Positions 46,690 through 56,114 are shown, counted from the first letter of the stretch. The stretch: 64,000 nucleotides of DNA from Jaltomata sinuosa (GCA_003996215.1 QJPP01001845.1:1-64000), one strand, 5' to 3'. Numbers and translations: made by a program. Notes: generated by a model from the sequence alone, not told the origin.

Positions 46690-48118
46690 GTGGCTGAGGT
46701 GAAGGCAAAGCAAGACAATGACCCAGTTTTACTTCAGCTTAAGAGTGCAGTTCATCAGAAGAGGGTTGAGGTTTTCTCCCAAGGGGGAGATGGTGTGCTT
46801 TGCTATCAGGGTCGTTTATGTGTGCTAGATATTGATGGGTTGAGACAGCAAATTCTGACTGAGGCTCACAGTTCTAGATATTCCATTCATCCGGGTGATA
46901 CTAAGATGTACTGTGATCTACAAGAAGTCTTTTGGTGGAATGGTATGAAGAGGGATATAGCCGGGTTTGTGGCTAAGTGTCCCTAAAGGTGGAGCATCAA
47001 AGGCCCCGACATGATTCAAGATATTGACCTTCCTACTTGGAAATGGGAAGCAATCAATATGGACTTCATTACTGGTTTGCCTCGCACTAGAAGGCAACAT
47101 GATTCCATTTGGGTGATTATCAACCGGATGACCAAATCATCCCACTTCTTGACTGGTAAGACTACTGACTTAGCAGATGACTATGCCAGACTCTACATCC
47201 GGGAGATAGTTCAATTGCATGGTGTTACTGTGTCCATCATTTCTGACAGAGGTCCTCAGTTTACATCTCAGTTTTGGAGATCGTTTCAGAAAGGTCTTGG
47301 TACCCAGGTGAAGCTTAGTATAACTTTTCAACCTCAGACAGACGGTCAGGCATAACGCACTATCCATACTTTGGAGGATATGTTGAGAGCCTGTGTGATT
47401 AACTTCAAAGGTAACTGGTATGATCACTTACCTCTTATTGAATTTTCCTACAACAATAGCTTTCACTTGAGCATCCAGATGGCTCCATATGAGGCAGTTT
47501 ATGGCCGGAGGTATAGATCTCTTATTGATTGGTTCAAGATTAGTGAGGCAGCCTTGATTGGTCCAGATTCTGTGCATGAGACCATGGAGAAGGTTCAGCT
47601 TATTTGAGAAAGGTTAAAGACCGCTCAGAGTTGACAAAAATCTTATGCGGATGTGAGGAGAAGGGAGTTGGAATTTGAGGTTGATGATTGGGTTTTCCTT
47701 AAGGTGTCACCCATGAAGGGTGTGATGAAGTTTGGCAAGAAAGGAAAGCTTAGTCCCCATTTTTTAGGTCCTTATCGGATCTTGAGGAGAGTTGGTAGCG
47801 TTGCGTATGAGTTGGAGTTGCCAACAGAGTTGGAAGTGGTTAATCCAGTTTTCCATGTATCCTTATTGAAGAAGTGTGTTGGTGATCCGAGCTTGATTGT
47901 CCCTTTAAAAGATGTGGGTGTGAAGGATAGTCTCACCTATGAGGAGGTTCCCTTGGAGATCCTTGATCGTCAGATTCGGAGGTTGAGGAATAAAGAAGTT
48001 GCTTCGGTAAAGGTTCTTTGGAGAAATCAGCTTGTTGAAGGAGCTACTTAGAAAGTGGAAGAGGCCATGAAGGCCAAATATCCTCATCTCTTTCCTTCCG
48101 ATTTAGTTTCAGCTTGAG
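46690..48118 (+). pseudogene. Integrase and chromodomain (element E)
   Basis: One frame throughout, broken only by stops. In the zinc finger the H-x-H-like half (SSRYSIHPGDTKMY) is followed by VFWWNGMKRDI and KCP, but a deletion of about 13 nt removes the second Cys. Core: D in INMDFITGL, D in IISDRGPQF; the third catalytic residue, Glu before RT in DGQA-RTI, is a TAA (47353-47355). The C-terminal region has KLSPHFLGPYRILRRVGSV and HVSLLKKCVGDPS. The chromodomain contains EILDRQIRRLRNKEVASVKV, LWRNQLVEGAT, a TAG in place of the usual Trp codon, and KYPHLF. Insertion is impossible for this copy on two counts. Confidence 0.92.
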
Positions 48119-48317
48119 GTACTAGCTTCCTCCTTAGTATGTCCCTCCGATTCTGTTCCATCAGTTCCTCTCATGATTCTAGCATGCATCCATGTTTTAT
48201 GAAGTTAGTTTATCATGTTTTCAAGTTGAAAAGTTCAAGTTTTGTGTTTAATCTTTGATTTCCATGTTTCGATGTTTGGTTGGATTGTTTTCTCCTCAGT
48301 TTTCCTTGTTTAGTCTT

Positions 48318-48333
48318 CATTCGAGGACGAATG
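48318..48333 (+). other. Conserved hairpin upstream of the 3' LTR (element E)
   Basis: CATTCG, loop AGGA, CGAATG: a perfect 6-bp stem, followed after 6 nt by the purine-rich AAGAGGGAGA and, 18 nt from the stem, the LTR. It is the clearest of the four copies. Confidence 0.75.
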
Positions 48334-48351
48334 ACCCCAAGAGGGAGATAT

Positions 48352-50503
48352 TGTAACACCCCGGAAACATATCCAGCTATCTAAGTTAAAAAGTCACAGA
48401 AAATTTATGTTCCAGGGATTACGAGTCCAAACCACGGACCATGGTTAGAACCACGGGTCGTGGAATGGATCCGTGAATTGCCTTCTGCTTGTTTGCCCTC
48501 AGGTCTGAGAACCACGAGTGGTTTTCACGGACTGTAGTTCATTCTATGGGTCGTGATTCCAACTCGTAGAATCAGACTTGTAGGCTGACAGTGCCCCCAG
48601 GAACCACGAGTTCAGATGATGACTCGTCGGTCAAACGACGGGTCCATCCTGTTGACTCCTGGAAATATATCAGAGGGATAGTTTCTCCAGGGTTCCACGA
48701 CTCAATTTGACGACCCGTCATTCAAACGATGGATCTGTCCTGTCGAGTCATAGACTGTTTTCTGTAGGCTGTCCAGATGAACAGGTTCCATGAATTGGAA
48801 CCACGAGTTGTCATCCAAACGATGACTCGTGGAACCAATTCGTAGGACCCGAAGCCGACTCTTTTTCCTGATTTTTCTAAGTTAAATCCCAGGGGCATTT
48901 TTGTCATTTGCCACCCTTTTAACTCCTAAGTGAGGTCGTTTTGGCTATTTCAAGTAGGGTTTTCACCCTTATTAGCCTAAGTTCCTTCTCATTCCTTCAC
49001 CCTTCTCCCCAAAAGGAAAAGAATTCCCCAAGCTCAAGGTCTCAAGCTTCAAGATCAAGCCTCCTAAATCTTTTCAAGTCAAGTGGGTTATCTTCACCCA
49101 AAGTATGTGGGTATTCAACAATGGGTTCCCTTCACCCTTGTGCCCAAACCCCCCAATTCTTATGTTGAATTATAAACTTATGAGATTAGGGTTTTGATCT
49201 AAAATTGGGGAAGACTTATGAAATCAGTTTCTATGTTTAAATCCATGGTTTCTTATTGATTATACATGATTTGTTCATGATTCCTTCATTCGTTTTAAAA
49301 TCCCAAGTATGAGAATTGATTTCTAGCATAAATCCATGAAATTGCATGTTTTCAAGAGAAACTTGGCATGATTAGATATCATGGCCTTTATGTATTTATG
49401 AAATTGTATGCCAAATTCTTCAAATATGAATTTAGAAAGAAAAGCATGTTTTGAATTATGGCTATACCTAGCTTTATGAACTATGATATGAAAATTTGCA
49501 TGATGCCCGATGTGTTTTCATGCTTTATGAATAAGATTTGGCATGAGATGGTGCCACTATGAAATGATGAGCTATATGTGCATGTTTTGGGAGTAGTACT
49601 TAGCACCGAGCGATGAGGGTTCGATTACCCAAATCCAGAACTACGTTGCCAACGCAGGTTATGAAATGATATGTGCCTTATAGGCTTATGAGAGTGGATC
49701 CACGTCTTTACGAATGGTTTCCTGTGTCCTAACGGGCATTAGGGCAGCTTTGCCAACTAGGATTATATAGTTGGGTATGGTGACTCCTTCCTTGGCAAGG
49801 TTCAAGTCAGCTTTGCCAACTAGGGTTATATAGTTAGATTCCATGTAAGCTCACATGGTCTCATGTCAGTCATAAGAAACTCCCTTATGTACGTTTTCAA
49901 GTTTTCTAAGCTTTATGAACTCTTACCTTAAAGTTTGGCTTTTACTTCATGGTTTACCTTTCCATTATGCTATTTACTCATGATACCCTATTTTATATGG
50001 ATTCTGTCTAAGTACGTTTTTAAAGCATGTTTCTTACTTATTTATGCATTGCCCGTATACTCAGTGCATTCCATAGTAATGACACATATTTTATGCTGCA
50101 TCCTTTAATGATGCAGATTCAGGTGTCCCTTCTCAAATTCGTGGCTAGAGTTCCCAGGCCACTTACTCCACCAGCTGTGGGTCAGTCCTCTTAGGTCGAG
50201 GACTAGTCATGTTCTTAGTTTATGCTGACTTTATTTCCGTACTTTAAGTTAGCTAGGGTCTTGTCCTAGCAACTCATTATGTTATGATTAGAGGCATTCA
50301 GACATAGACCATATGTAACCCTTCGGGGGTGTCATATCTCTTTTGACTCGACCATCTATCTTATGCTATTCTGTCTTTATATTTGATGCTTCCTCTATGT
50401 TTCCTTTATGTTTGCTTGAGAATGCTATGCCCAAGGGTTAGCTTGGGATCCTTGTGGTCCTAAGTCCCGTGTTACGTCTAGGGGGTAACCTCAGGGCATG
50501 ACA
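48352..50503 (+). repeat. 3' LTR of element E (2152 bp)
   Basis: Starts TGTAACACCCC and ends CATGACA. It matches 41182-43330 base for base over long stretches, with scattered mainly transition differences. Its U3 palindromes (48428-48845) are better kept than those in the 5' copy. Confidence 0.92.
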
Positions 50504-50784
50504 ATTGCTATTGGGGTGAGGTATGAAGGAGGGTGCGGACCACATGTCTCATTGTGCAGCTCGCATGGAGATTGCACCTCTCATCAGATTCTTTGTCTTT
50601 CTGGATCACCTTCACACTTCAACTCTTTTTGAGCTTTTTTGGTTCAATTCCTTTGTTTTCTTTTTTTGACTAAGAGTACCTGCATTTTCATTAACAATGG
50701 CAATAATTACCTCTAATTCTCATGAAAACGGGGCAATAATTCATGAATAGAGGCTCAATAAGTTGGTAGATTACCAACCTATCA
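50504..50784 (-). repeat. 5' LTR of element C, segment 3 of 3
   Basis: Colinear with 22964-23238 of the sister LTR, from the E target site to the outer LTR start TGATAGGTTGGTAATC at 50784. Directly beyond it RTE LINE sequence resumes. Confidence 0.88.
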
Positions 50785-51345
50785 CTATGATCCATGGAAA
50801 TAAGGAGATCAATGAGGATGCCACTCACTGCATTGGTGCAGGGTAGATGAAATTGGGGCTCGCATCCGGAGTCTTGTGTGATAAGAATGTGCCTCCTCAA
50901 CTTAATGGAAAGTTCTACAGAGTGGCAGTTAGACCAGCTATGTTGTATTGGACAGAGTGTTGGCCAGTCAAGAACTTTCACATCCAAAATATGAAAGTGA
51001 CAAAGATGAGGATGTTGCGATGTATATGTGGGTTTACTAGGAGAGATAGGATTACAAATGAGGTTATTCAATATAAGGTGGGAGTGACATCGATGGATAT
51101 CAAGATGTGGGAAGCGAGGCTGAGATAGTTCGAGCATGTGATGAGGAGGTGCACAGATTCCCCAGTGCGGAGGTGTAAGAGGTTGGATATGAATGGATTC
51201 ATGCGAGATAGAGGTAGACCGAAGAAGTATTAGAGGGAGGTTATTAGACATTATATGGAGCAATTACAGCTTACCGAGGACATTACCCTAGATAGGAAGG
51301 TGTGAAGGATGCGAATTAGGGTAGAAGGTTAGTAGGGAAGAATGT
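50785..51345 (+). pseudogene. RTE-type LINE reverse transcriptase, second half
   Basis: Plus strand: MIHGNKEINEDATHC, then a stop in place of the usual Trp, KLGLASGVLCDKNVPPQL, KFYRVAVRPAMLYWTECWPV, HIQNMKVTKMRMLRCICG, RRDRITNEVIQYKVGV, WEARLR, a stop, FEHVMRRCTDSPVRRC, RGRPKKY and EQLQLTEDITLDRKV. This is the C-terminal end of the RT that begins at 21373. It keeps the same strand and order, which proves that the intervening 29 kb was inserted. At least five stops are visible. Confidence 0.9.
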
Positions 51346-51663
51346 GTCCATGCTAGTAGGTAGGAGTGCTTTATTTTGCGGTCTGTGCTAATAGTCATAG
51401 TGCTACACTTGCAATGTATTATTCTTGGTATTTTGGTCATTTTGTTGTTTCAGGTAGATCAATTGTAGTATTATTTTATGGTACTTATTGTTTCTTATTC
51501 TTACACTATGTCATTTCTAGTCTATTTTTTCTTTGAGCCGGGGGTCTATCAGAAACACCCTCTTTACCTCACTTCTGAGGTAGTGGTACTGACTGCGTAC
51601 TATACCCTTTCCAGACACCACTATGTGAGAATATACTGGGTATGTTATTGTTGTTGTAATTAT
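51346..51663 (+). repeat. RTE LINE 3' UTR and tail
   Basis: Ends with the solanaceous RTE/TS-SINE signature: GAGCCGGGGGTCTATCAG, ACCTCACTTCTGAGGTAG, CTGCGTACTATACCC, CCAGACACCACTATGTG and ACTGGGTATGTTATTGTTG. The short TTG-type tail marks the insertion end at about 51663. The same tail occurs as a tiny fragment at 20177-20222. Confidence 0.85.
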
Positions 51664-51980
51664 TTCAAATTATTTAAAATTAAAAAAACTCAAAATTAAT
51701 TAAATTGTGGTGAGTCAAAAATGTGTGTCAACAAAAGGGCCAGAACTCGGAGGCAAGCTATAGTTCTCCAAGAACAGCGCTAATTTGGTCGATGCTCAAG
51801 TGGAAGGCCGTACATAAAGAGATGATCACAAAAGGGCCAGAACTCGATGTTTGTGTTTTAAGTATTCACTAGCTCAAGGGGTCTTTGAGAGAACGTATTA
51901 GAAAAAATAATGCATATATTAATTTTGATATTATTGATTTTTTTTGTTTAATACAATTTTTTAACATATACATAACTATA
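51664..51980. other. Intergenic sequence, no recognised gene
   Basis: AT-rich. One notable item is a 19-bp direct repeat, ACAAAAGGGCCAGAACTCG, at about 51731 and 51828 (97 bp apart). It does not continue the LTR of element B as a simple LINE insertion would predict. Confidence 0.5.
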
Positions 51981-52225
51981 TTCCCTCTGTTTTAATTTGT
52001 TTGGCCTACTTTTTTTAGTCCGTTTAAAAAAGAATGCCTCTTTCCCTTTTTAGCAACTCTTTAATTTTAACTTTCCACGTGACATGTTTAAGACCACAAA
52101 ATTAAAGGACATTTTGATACATTTGATATATCTTTAATTTATAACCATAAGATTTAGAAGTCTTCTCTACCTTCTTAAACTTCATGCCATGTCAAAATAG
52201 GCCAACCAAATTAAAACGGAGGGAG
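51981..52225. mobile_element. Stowaway-like MITE, copy 1 (245 bp)
   Basis: Terminal inverted repeats TTCCCTCTGTTTTAATTTG and its partner AAATTAAAACGGAGGGAG, flanked by TA on both sides (51979-51980, 52226-52227). No coding sequence. Confidence 0.88.
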
Positions 52226-52227
52226 TA

Positions 52228-52775
52228 ATATTTTATTTGATATTATCCTATGTATAACTAATACATAGCAAATTATAGTATTAATAATACAAGAATTTTT
52301 AATACATGTATAAGCATGGTTAAAAATTACAATTCCTCCGGAAAGTGTACAAAACTAAAGAATATGGAGAGTGTTTTTGTAAACAAATATTTATTTTAGA
52401 AATTATGCAATATATGTTATTTTTAAATCAAACAATGGATAAAAAATAATGTCAATATAACTAATCCCTGAATTACTAATTTCAACATTATAAATACACT
52501 CTATTCAATACTATTCATATACTTTCTACCAAACGACCACTAAATATAAATTTATAATCTCAAGTTGATAATTAGAGTTAGAAGCTTCACAACTTCCCCG
52601 ATTCACCTTTACAAGCGAATGTAGTTTACTATATATATATATTTGGCAAGCTATTCTAAATAGTAAATACCAATATAGTGTAGTCTGGATACACTCTTTA
52701 CATGTATAGCTTTCACACTCATGTAAGTGGGGTGTGGGGGGGGGGGGGTTTCAATTTCAAGCCTGTTGTGTATTA
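52228..52775. other. AT-rich spacer between MITE copies 1 and 2
   Basis: No gene. It contains possible further MITE debris (TATGTATAACTAATACATAG near 52251, an inverted word; CCAAACGACC near 52533), a short TA microsatellite near 52634-52650 and a 13-G run at 52736-52748. Confidence 0.5.
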
Positions 52776-53022
52776 CTTTCTCCGTTTCAATTTGTTTGAC
52801 CTATTTTCCTTTTTAGTACGTTTCAAAAAGAATGTCTCTATCCTGTTTTAGCAACTCTTCAATTTCAACTTTCCACATGACATGTTTAAGACCACAAAAT
52901 TAAAGGACATTTTGGTACATTTAACATATCTTTAATTATTAATCACAAGATTCAAAAGTCTTCCTTATTTTCTTAAACTCCGTGCCAAATCAAAATAGGC
53001 CAAAAAAATTAAAACAGAGAGA
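52776..53022. mobile_element. Stowaway-like MITE, copy 2
   Basis: Same family and orientation as copy 1: starts CTTTCTCCGTTTCAATTTG and ends with AAATTAAAACAGAGAGA. Flanked by TA on the left; the right flank is TTA. The inverted repeats are more decayed. Confidence 0.82.
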
Positions 53023-53106
53023 TTATTAGCTAGTCTTGCAGCAGCGAAAGGACCAAATGTCTAAAGCTTACAAGGATGATATGCTTTGAGATTTGAATGT
53101 TGTTAC

Positions 53107-53349
53107 TCCTCCGTTTTATAAAAATGACCTATTTTTCATTTTAATCCGTTTTAAAAATAATGATTCTTTTTTTTTGGCAATACTTTAATTCTAACTTTCC
53201 ACGTGGCATACTTAAGACCACAAGATTAGAGGGCATTTTGCTACATTTGACATAACATTAATTTAAAACTATAAAATTCAAAAGTTTTTTTTATTTTTTT
53301 AAACTCCGTGTCAAGTAAAAATAGGTCATTCTTTTTAAAACGACGGGAG
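53107..53349. mobile_element. Stowaway-like MITE, copy 3 (243 bp)
   Basis: Starts CTCCTCCGTTTTATAAAAAT and ends AAAACGACGGGAG, flanked by TA (53105-53106, 53350-53351). Same orientation as copies 1 and 2, but a diverged subfamily (ATTTTTA instead of AATTTGTTTGG near the ends). Confidence 0.85.
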
Positions 53350-53534
53350 TATTACTTATTACGACATAAATAAAATCTATGATGATAAAATAAAATTTAG
53401 AGAACATCTTATTTGAATATCGCTATTTAGTTTGTATCCATTTTAAATTATTTTTGCATGTCAATATATTTTAGAATAATTTTTAGATATGTAGTGTCTA
53501 AATTAAGTAAAATGACTGAATGCAATCATATGTG

Positions 53535-53712
53535 GCTAAAATTTAGATAAAAATGGATGATCTTCAGCCATATGCGCTTGAAGTTCAGATAAAAATTAAT
53601 GAATGAACTTTAGTCATGTGCCTGAACTTCAGACAAAAATTAATGATTGAACTTCAATAATATATATCTGTACTTCAATCATATATATGAAACTTCAGAC
53701 ACTTCTAAAATG
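53535..53712. repeat. Degenerate ~44-bp tandem repeat, about 3.5-4 copies
   Basis: Units near 53535, 53579 and 53623 share TGAACTTCAGACAAAAAT, AATGAATGAACTTTAGTCAT and variants; a partial fourth unit follows to 53712. No coding potential. Confidence 0.75.
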
Positions 53713-53849
53713 GAAAAACTTACAAAAATTTTACGCACTATGAATATGACTTAAATAATAATCACAAAATTGGGTATATATCTGCACAAGTGGGCATAGG
53801 CAGTGGCATAGCCACACTATAATATGGGTGATTAGCCGAGCACCCTTCG

Positions 53850-53851
<2 letters not shown>

Positions 53852-53900
<49 letters not shown>
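53852..53900. repeat. (AT)n microsatellite, first
   Basis: About 24 AT units directly before MITE copy 4. The minus-strand ORF over it (alternating Ile-Tyr) is an artefact of the repeat. Confidence 0.95.
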
Positions 53901-53903
<3 letters not shown>

Positions 53904-53913
53904 AAATATTATA

Positions 53914-54080
53914 CTCCCTCCGTTTCAATTTGTTTGGCCTATTTTGACTTGCCATGGAGTTTAATTGTTTGGCCTATTTTGACTTGCCATGGAGTTTAAG
54001 AAAGTAAAGAAGACTTTAAAAACTTGTGGTCTTAAATTAAAGATATGTCAAATGTGTTAAAATATCTTTTAATCTTGTGT

Positions 54081-54082
<2 letters not shown>
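53914..54082. mobile_element. Stowaway-like MITE, copy 4, truncated, with internal duplication
   Basis: Starts CTCCCTCCGTTTCAATTTG after TA; opposite orientation to copies 1-3. A 35-bp unit (TTGTTTGGCCTATTTTGACT plus 15 nt) is present twice in tandem near 53928-53998. The copy ends at CTTGTGTCT, where the second AT microsatellite starts, and lacks the right terminus. Confidence 0.85.

Positions 54083-54119
<37 letters not shown>
54083..54119. repeat. (AT)n microsatellite, second
   Basis: About 18 AT units between MITE copies 4 and 5. The order AT-repeat, GTAAAAYATTATA, MITE is the same as at 53852-53914, which suggests a tandem duplication. Confidence 0.95.
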
Positions 54120-54122
<3 letters not shown>

Positions 54123-54132
54123 AAACATTATA

Positions 54133-54379
54133 CTCCCTCCGTTTCAATTTGTTTGGCCTATTTTGACTTGCCACAGAGTTTAAGAAAGTAAAGAAGACTT
54201 TAAAAACTTGTGGTCTTAAATTAAAGATATGTCAAATGTGTTAAAATATCTTTTAATCTTGTGTCTTGAATATGCCATGTGGAAAGTTGAAATTAAAGAG
54301 TTTCTAAAAAAGGAAAGAGATATTCTTTTTGAAATGGACTAAAAAGGAAAGTAGGCCAAACAAATTGAAACGGAGAGAG
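54133..54379. mobile_element. Stowaway-like MITE, copy 5 (247 bp)
   Basis: Complete: starts CTCCCTCCGTTTCAATTTG, ends CAAATTGAAACGGAGAGAG, flanked by TA (54131-54132, 54380-54381). Same orientation as copy 4. Its 3' half is what copy 4 lacks. Confidence 0.9.
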
Positions 54380-54381
54380 TA

Positions 54382-55139
54382 AGTGATATATCACATAATG
54401 AACAGCCTGAGAACATCTGTGTGCCACAACTCAGTGGGTAAGGGTGTTCAAAAATTGTTTCTGCTGAAGAGATCTTATATGTAGAAAACCGTATCTAATG
54501 AAAGAAGCACAATAAATTATATAAATGTACTAAATATTTATATAATTAGACAAACATAATTATATATCAAAACTACCACACATGACACATGTATGTAAAA
54601 GTGGAAATTTTCTTTAATCTTTTTTTTTTTAATAAGAAATCTTGATTAAAAATAGAGCTCAATATAAAATTTACATCTAAAAAAATGTTTATATTTGTAA
54701 TTTCATTAATATTTTTTAAATTTTTTATATGTATATATATACTTGAAGCGCTTGACTAAAATCTATAAAAATATTATATTTAAATTTATTAATGTTTCCA
54801 CGCTGCGAATAATTTTCTAGTTCTATTTAAAATATAATACGTTTGACTTTTTAGTTATTCTAAAAGTTTGTTTTAAACCTCATCGCCTCCACCCATTGGA
54901 CACCACCAAAGATGGTTATCTGGTTCGTTCTTCTCTAGTTCTTTTTTATTCTCTTTTCTTACCTTTCAACTATTTGTTTTTTTGGTGCCTGGTGATTTTT
55001 TTTGGTAGACTTTGTGTTTACCCTAAAAATGGTACAGTTGGATTTGTAGATGAGTCAAGAGCATGCGCGTTAGATCTGGTTTCATTTAGGACCCATTACC
55101 AACGAATCAATTATCTAAAATACAAAATAATGAACGTAA
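54382..55139. other. AT-rich sequence, no recognised gene
   Basis: Long A/T runs and a few TA stretches. The plus-strand ORF 54896-55159 is rich in Phe, Leu and Tyr because of T-rich sequence and shows no domain. No terminal repeats were recognised. Confidence 0.4.
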
Positions 55140-55830
55140 ACGAAAGTAAAATGAAGTAAAGCAATAAATAGTAGAATATTTGTGCAATAGAGCCCTTAAG
55201 GATGTTCTTCGAGGGTGAGAATCCTTCCAACGAGGGTTCAATATTAACAAGAAAGTAATAAGAAGACTAAGCTTGGAGAGAAAGTAAAAGTATATTATAC
55301 TGTCAGATTGAGATTACAAATTGTGTTACAAATGAAATGAAATCTCTATTTATAGGTTACAATGGGAGGCTTGTAGCCAATCAGGGAAGTTTATCCCCTA
55401 GTGTCCTAATAGTATTGTTGCTAATGAAACAATGCCAGGTATCTTATTCGTTATAGGTGCAAGCCTGTACCTATAGCCTAGCCAGGTAGGTATGCTATGC
55501 GTCTGGCCACCTAACAAGTCTAGTGCCCCTGTCCCCTATCATTTTCTTCTACATCATCCGAGTTCTCTGAAAGGACTTCCCTCGGTGGATCATTAAGCGA
55601 GGACCTCTCCTCGAGCCTTATCATTGCCTAGTCATGTCTCAACTCTTCCCAAGAGAGGTCTCTTTGCTCTACCCTGCAACTCTCGAGGATTCTTACCCAA
55701 TACAGATAGCCCCCCTGCTTTTCAAGGGTCATGCTCAAATGCCATCAAAAAGCTGGATTGTTAGGGGGCCCCAAGATCTTTTTGGCGGGAACTCACAACT
55801 CAACCTTTCCTCTTCACCCACTCTCACCTG
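55140..55830 (-). repeat. Probable LTR fragment with TATA box on the minus strand
   Basis: On the minus strand CCTATAAATAGAGATTTC (about 55339-55356) is a near-ideal plant TATA box, followed by pyrimidine-rich leader with TCTCTCCAAGC and TTGTAATCTC, as in LTR R-U5. Upstream on that strand (55560-55800) is sequence with CCCCCCTGC and GGCGGGAA words. No second copy lies in the window, so borders and owner are unknown. Its polarity is opposite to the ORF1-gag on its right. Confidence 0.4.
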
Positions 55831-56114
55831 TTATAATATCAGCCTAATATTCATATCTTTTTGGGAGACATCAATCGTTGACTCTTTTGGGGAAACACTA
55901 TCGTTTCCTCCTTTGGTTTTCTTGACCCCTTTATAATTGATGTCGTCCTTCTCTTTTCTTCCAATTTTTGAATTTTCCTTGTTTTTTTTCCCGAATTACT
56001 CTTACTTTTTCCTTTTTTCATGGCATTCACCAGCTATCTCCCTTGTTTACTTGATCGCTTTGACTACTTCCTCTGATATGAGTTCAAATATACTTTCTTT
56101 GATCGTATGTCGAT

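Larger units (their letters stand above)
41182..50503 (+). mobile_element. Element E: Ty3/gypsy chromovirus (Tekay/Del-like), complete domain order
   Basis: 9.3-kb plus-strand element: 5' LTR 41182-43330, primer site 43334, gag, PR, RT, RNase H, integrase, chromodomain (43540-48118), hairpin 48318-48333, polypurine tract about 48340-48350, 3' LTR 48352-50503. Flanks are GTTGT and ATTGC; the uninterrupted sister LTR of C has GTTGC there, so both are one-transition derivatives of a 5-bp duplication. The LTRs are the most alike of all pairs in the window. Gag-pol has about ten stops, one frameshift in gag, a small deletion in RNase H and another in the integrase zinc finger. Confidence 0.92.
21815..50784 (-). 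mobile_element. Element C: Athila-like Ty3/gypsy element, pol-deleted, hosting elements D and E
   Basis: Minus-strand element inserted in the RTE LINE. Order on the minus strand: 5' LTR (50784 to 31359, interrupted twice), tRNA-Asp-type primer site (31351-31334), gag, protease, a gap where RT, RNase H and integrase should be, an env-like ORF (26909-25352), a long 3' non-coding region, and the 3' LTR (23238-21815). The LTR outer edges read TGATAAGTTGG and TGATAGGTTGG. Excluding D and E, C is about 11 kb. Gag, protease, primer site and the env-like ORF fit the Athila lineage. No clear 5-bp target duplication was found. Confidence 0.87.

Noticed and set aside
50691..51263. 190-residue minus-strand ORF
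   Set aside because: Antisense to the second half of the RTE reverse transcriptase and spans the C-LINE junction; shadow.
53731..53955. Minus-strand ORF with Ile-Tyr repeats
   Set aside because: Translation of an AT dinucleotide repeat.
54896..55159. Short plus-strand ORF with hydrophobic stretch as a membrane peptide
   Set aside because: Hydrophobicity is a product of T-rich sequence; no homology recognised and no conserved context.
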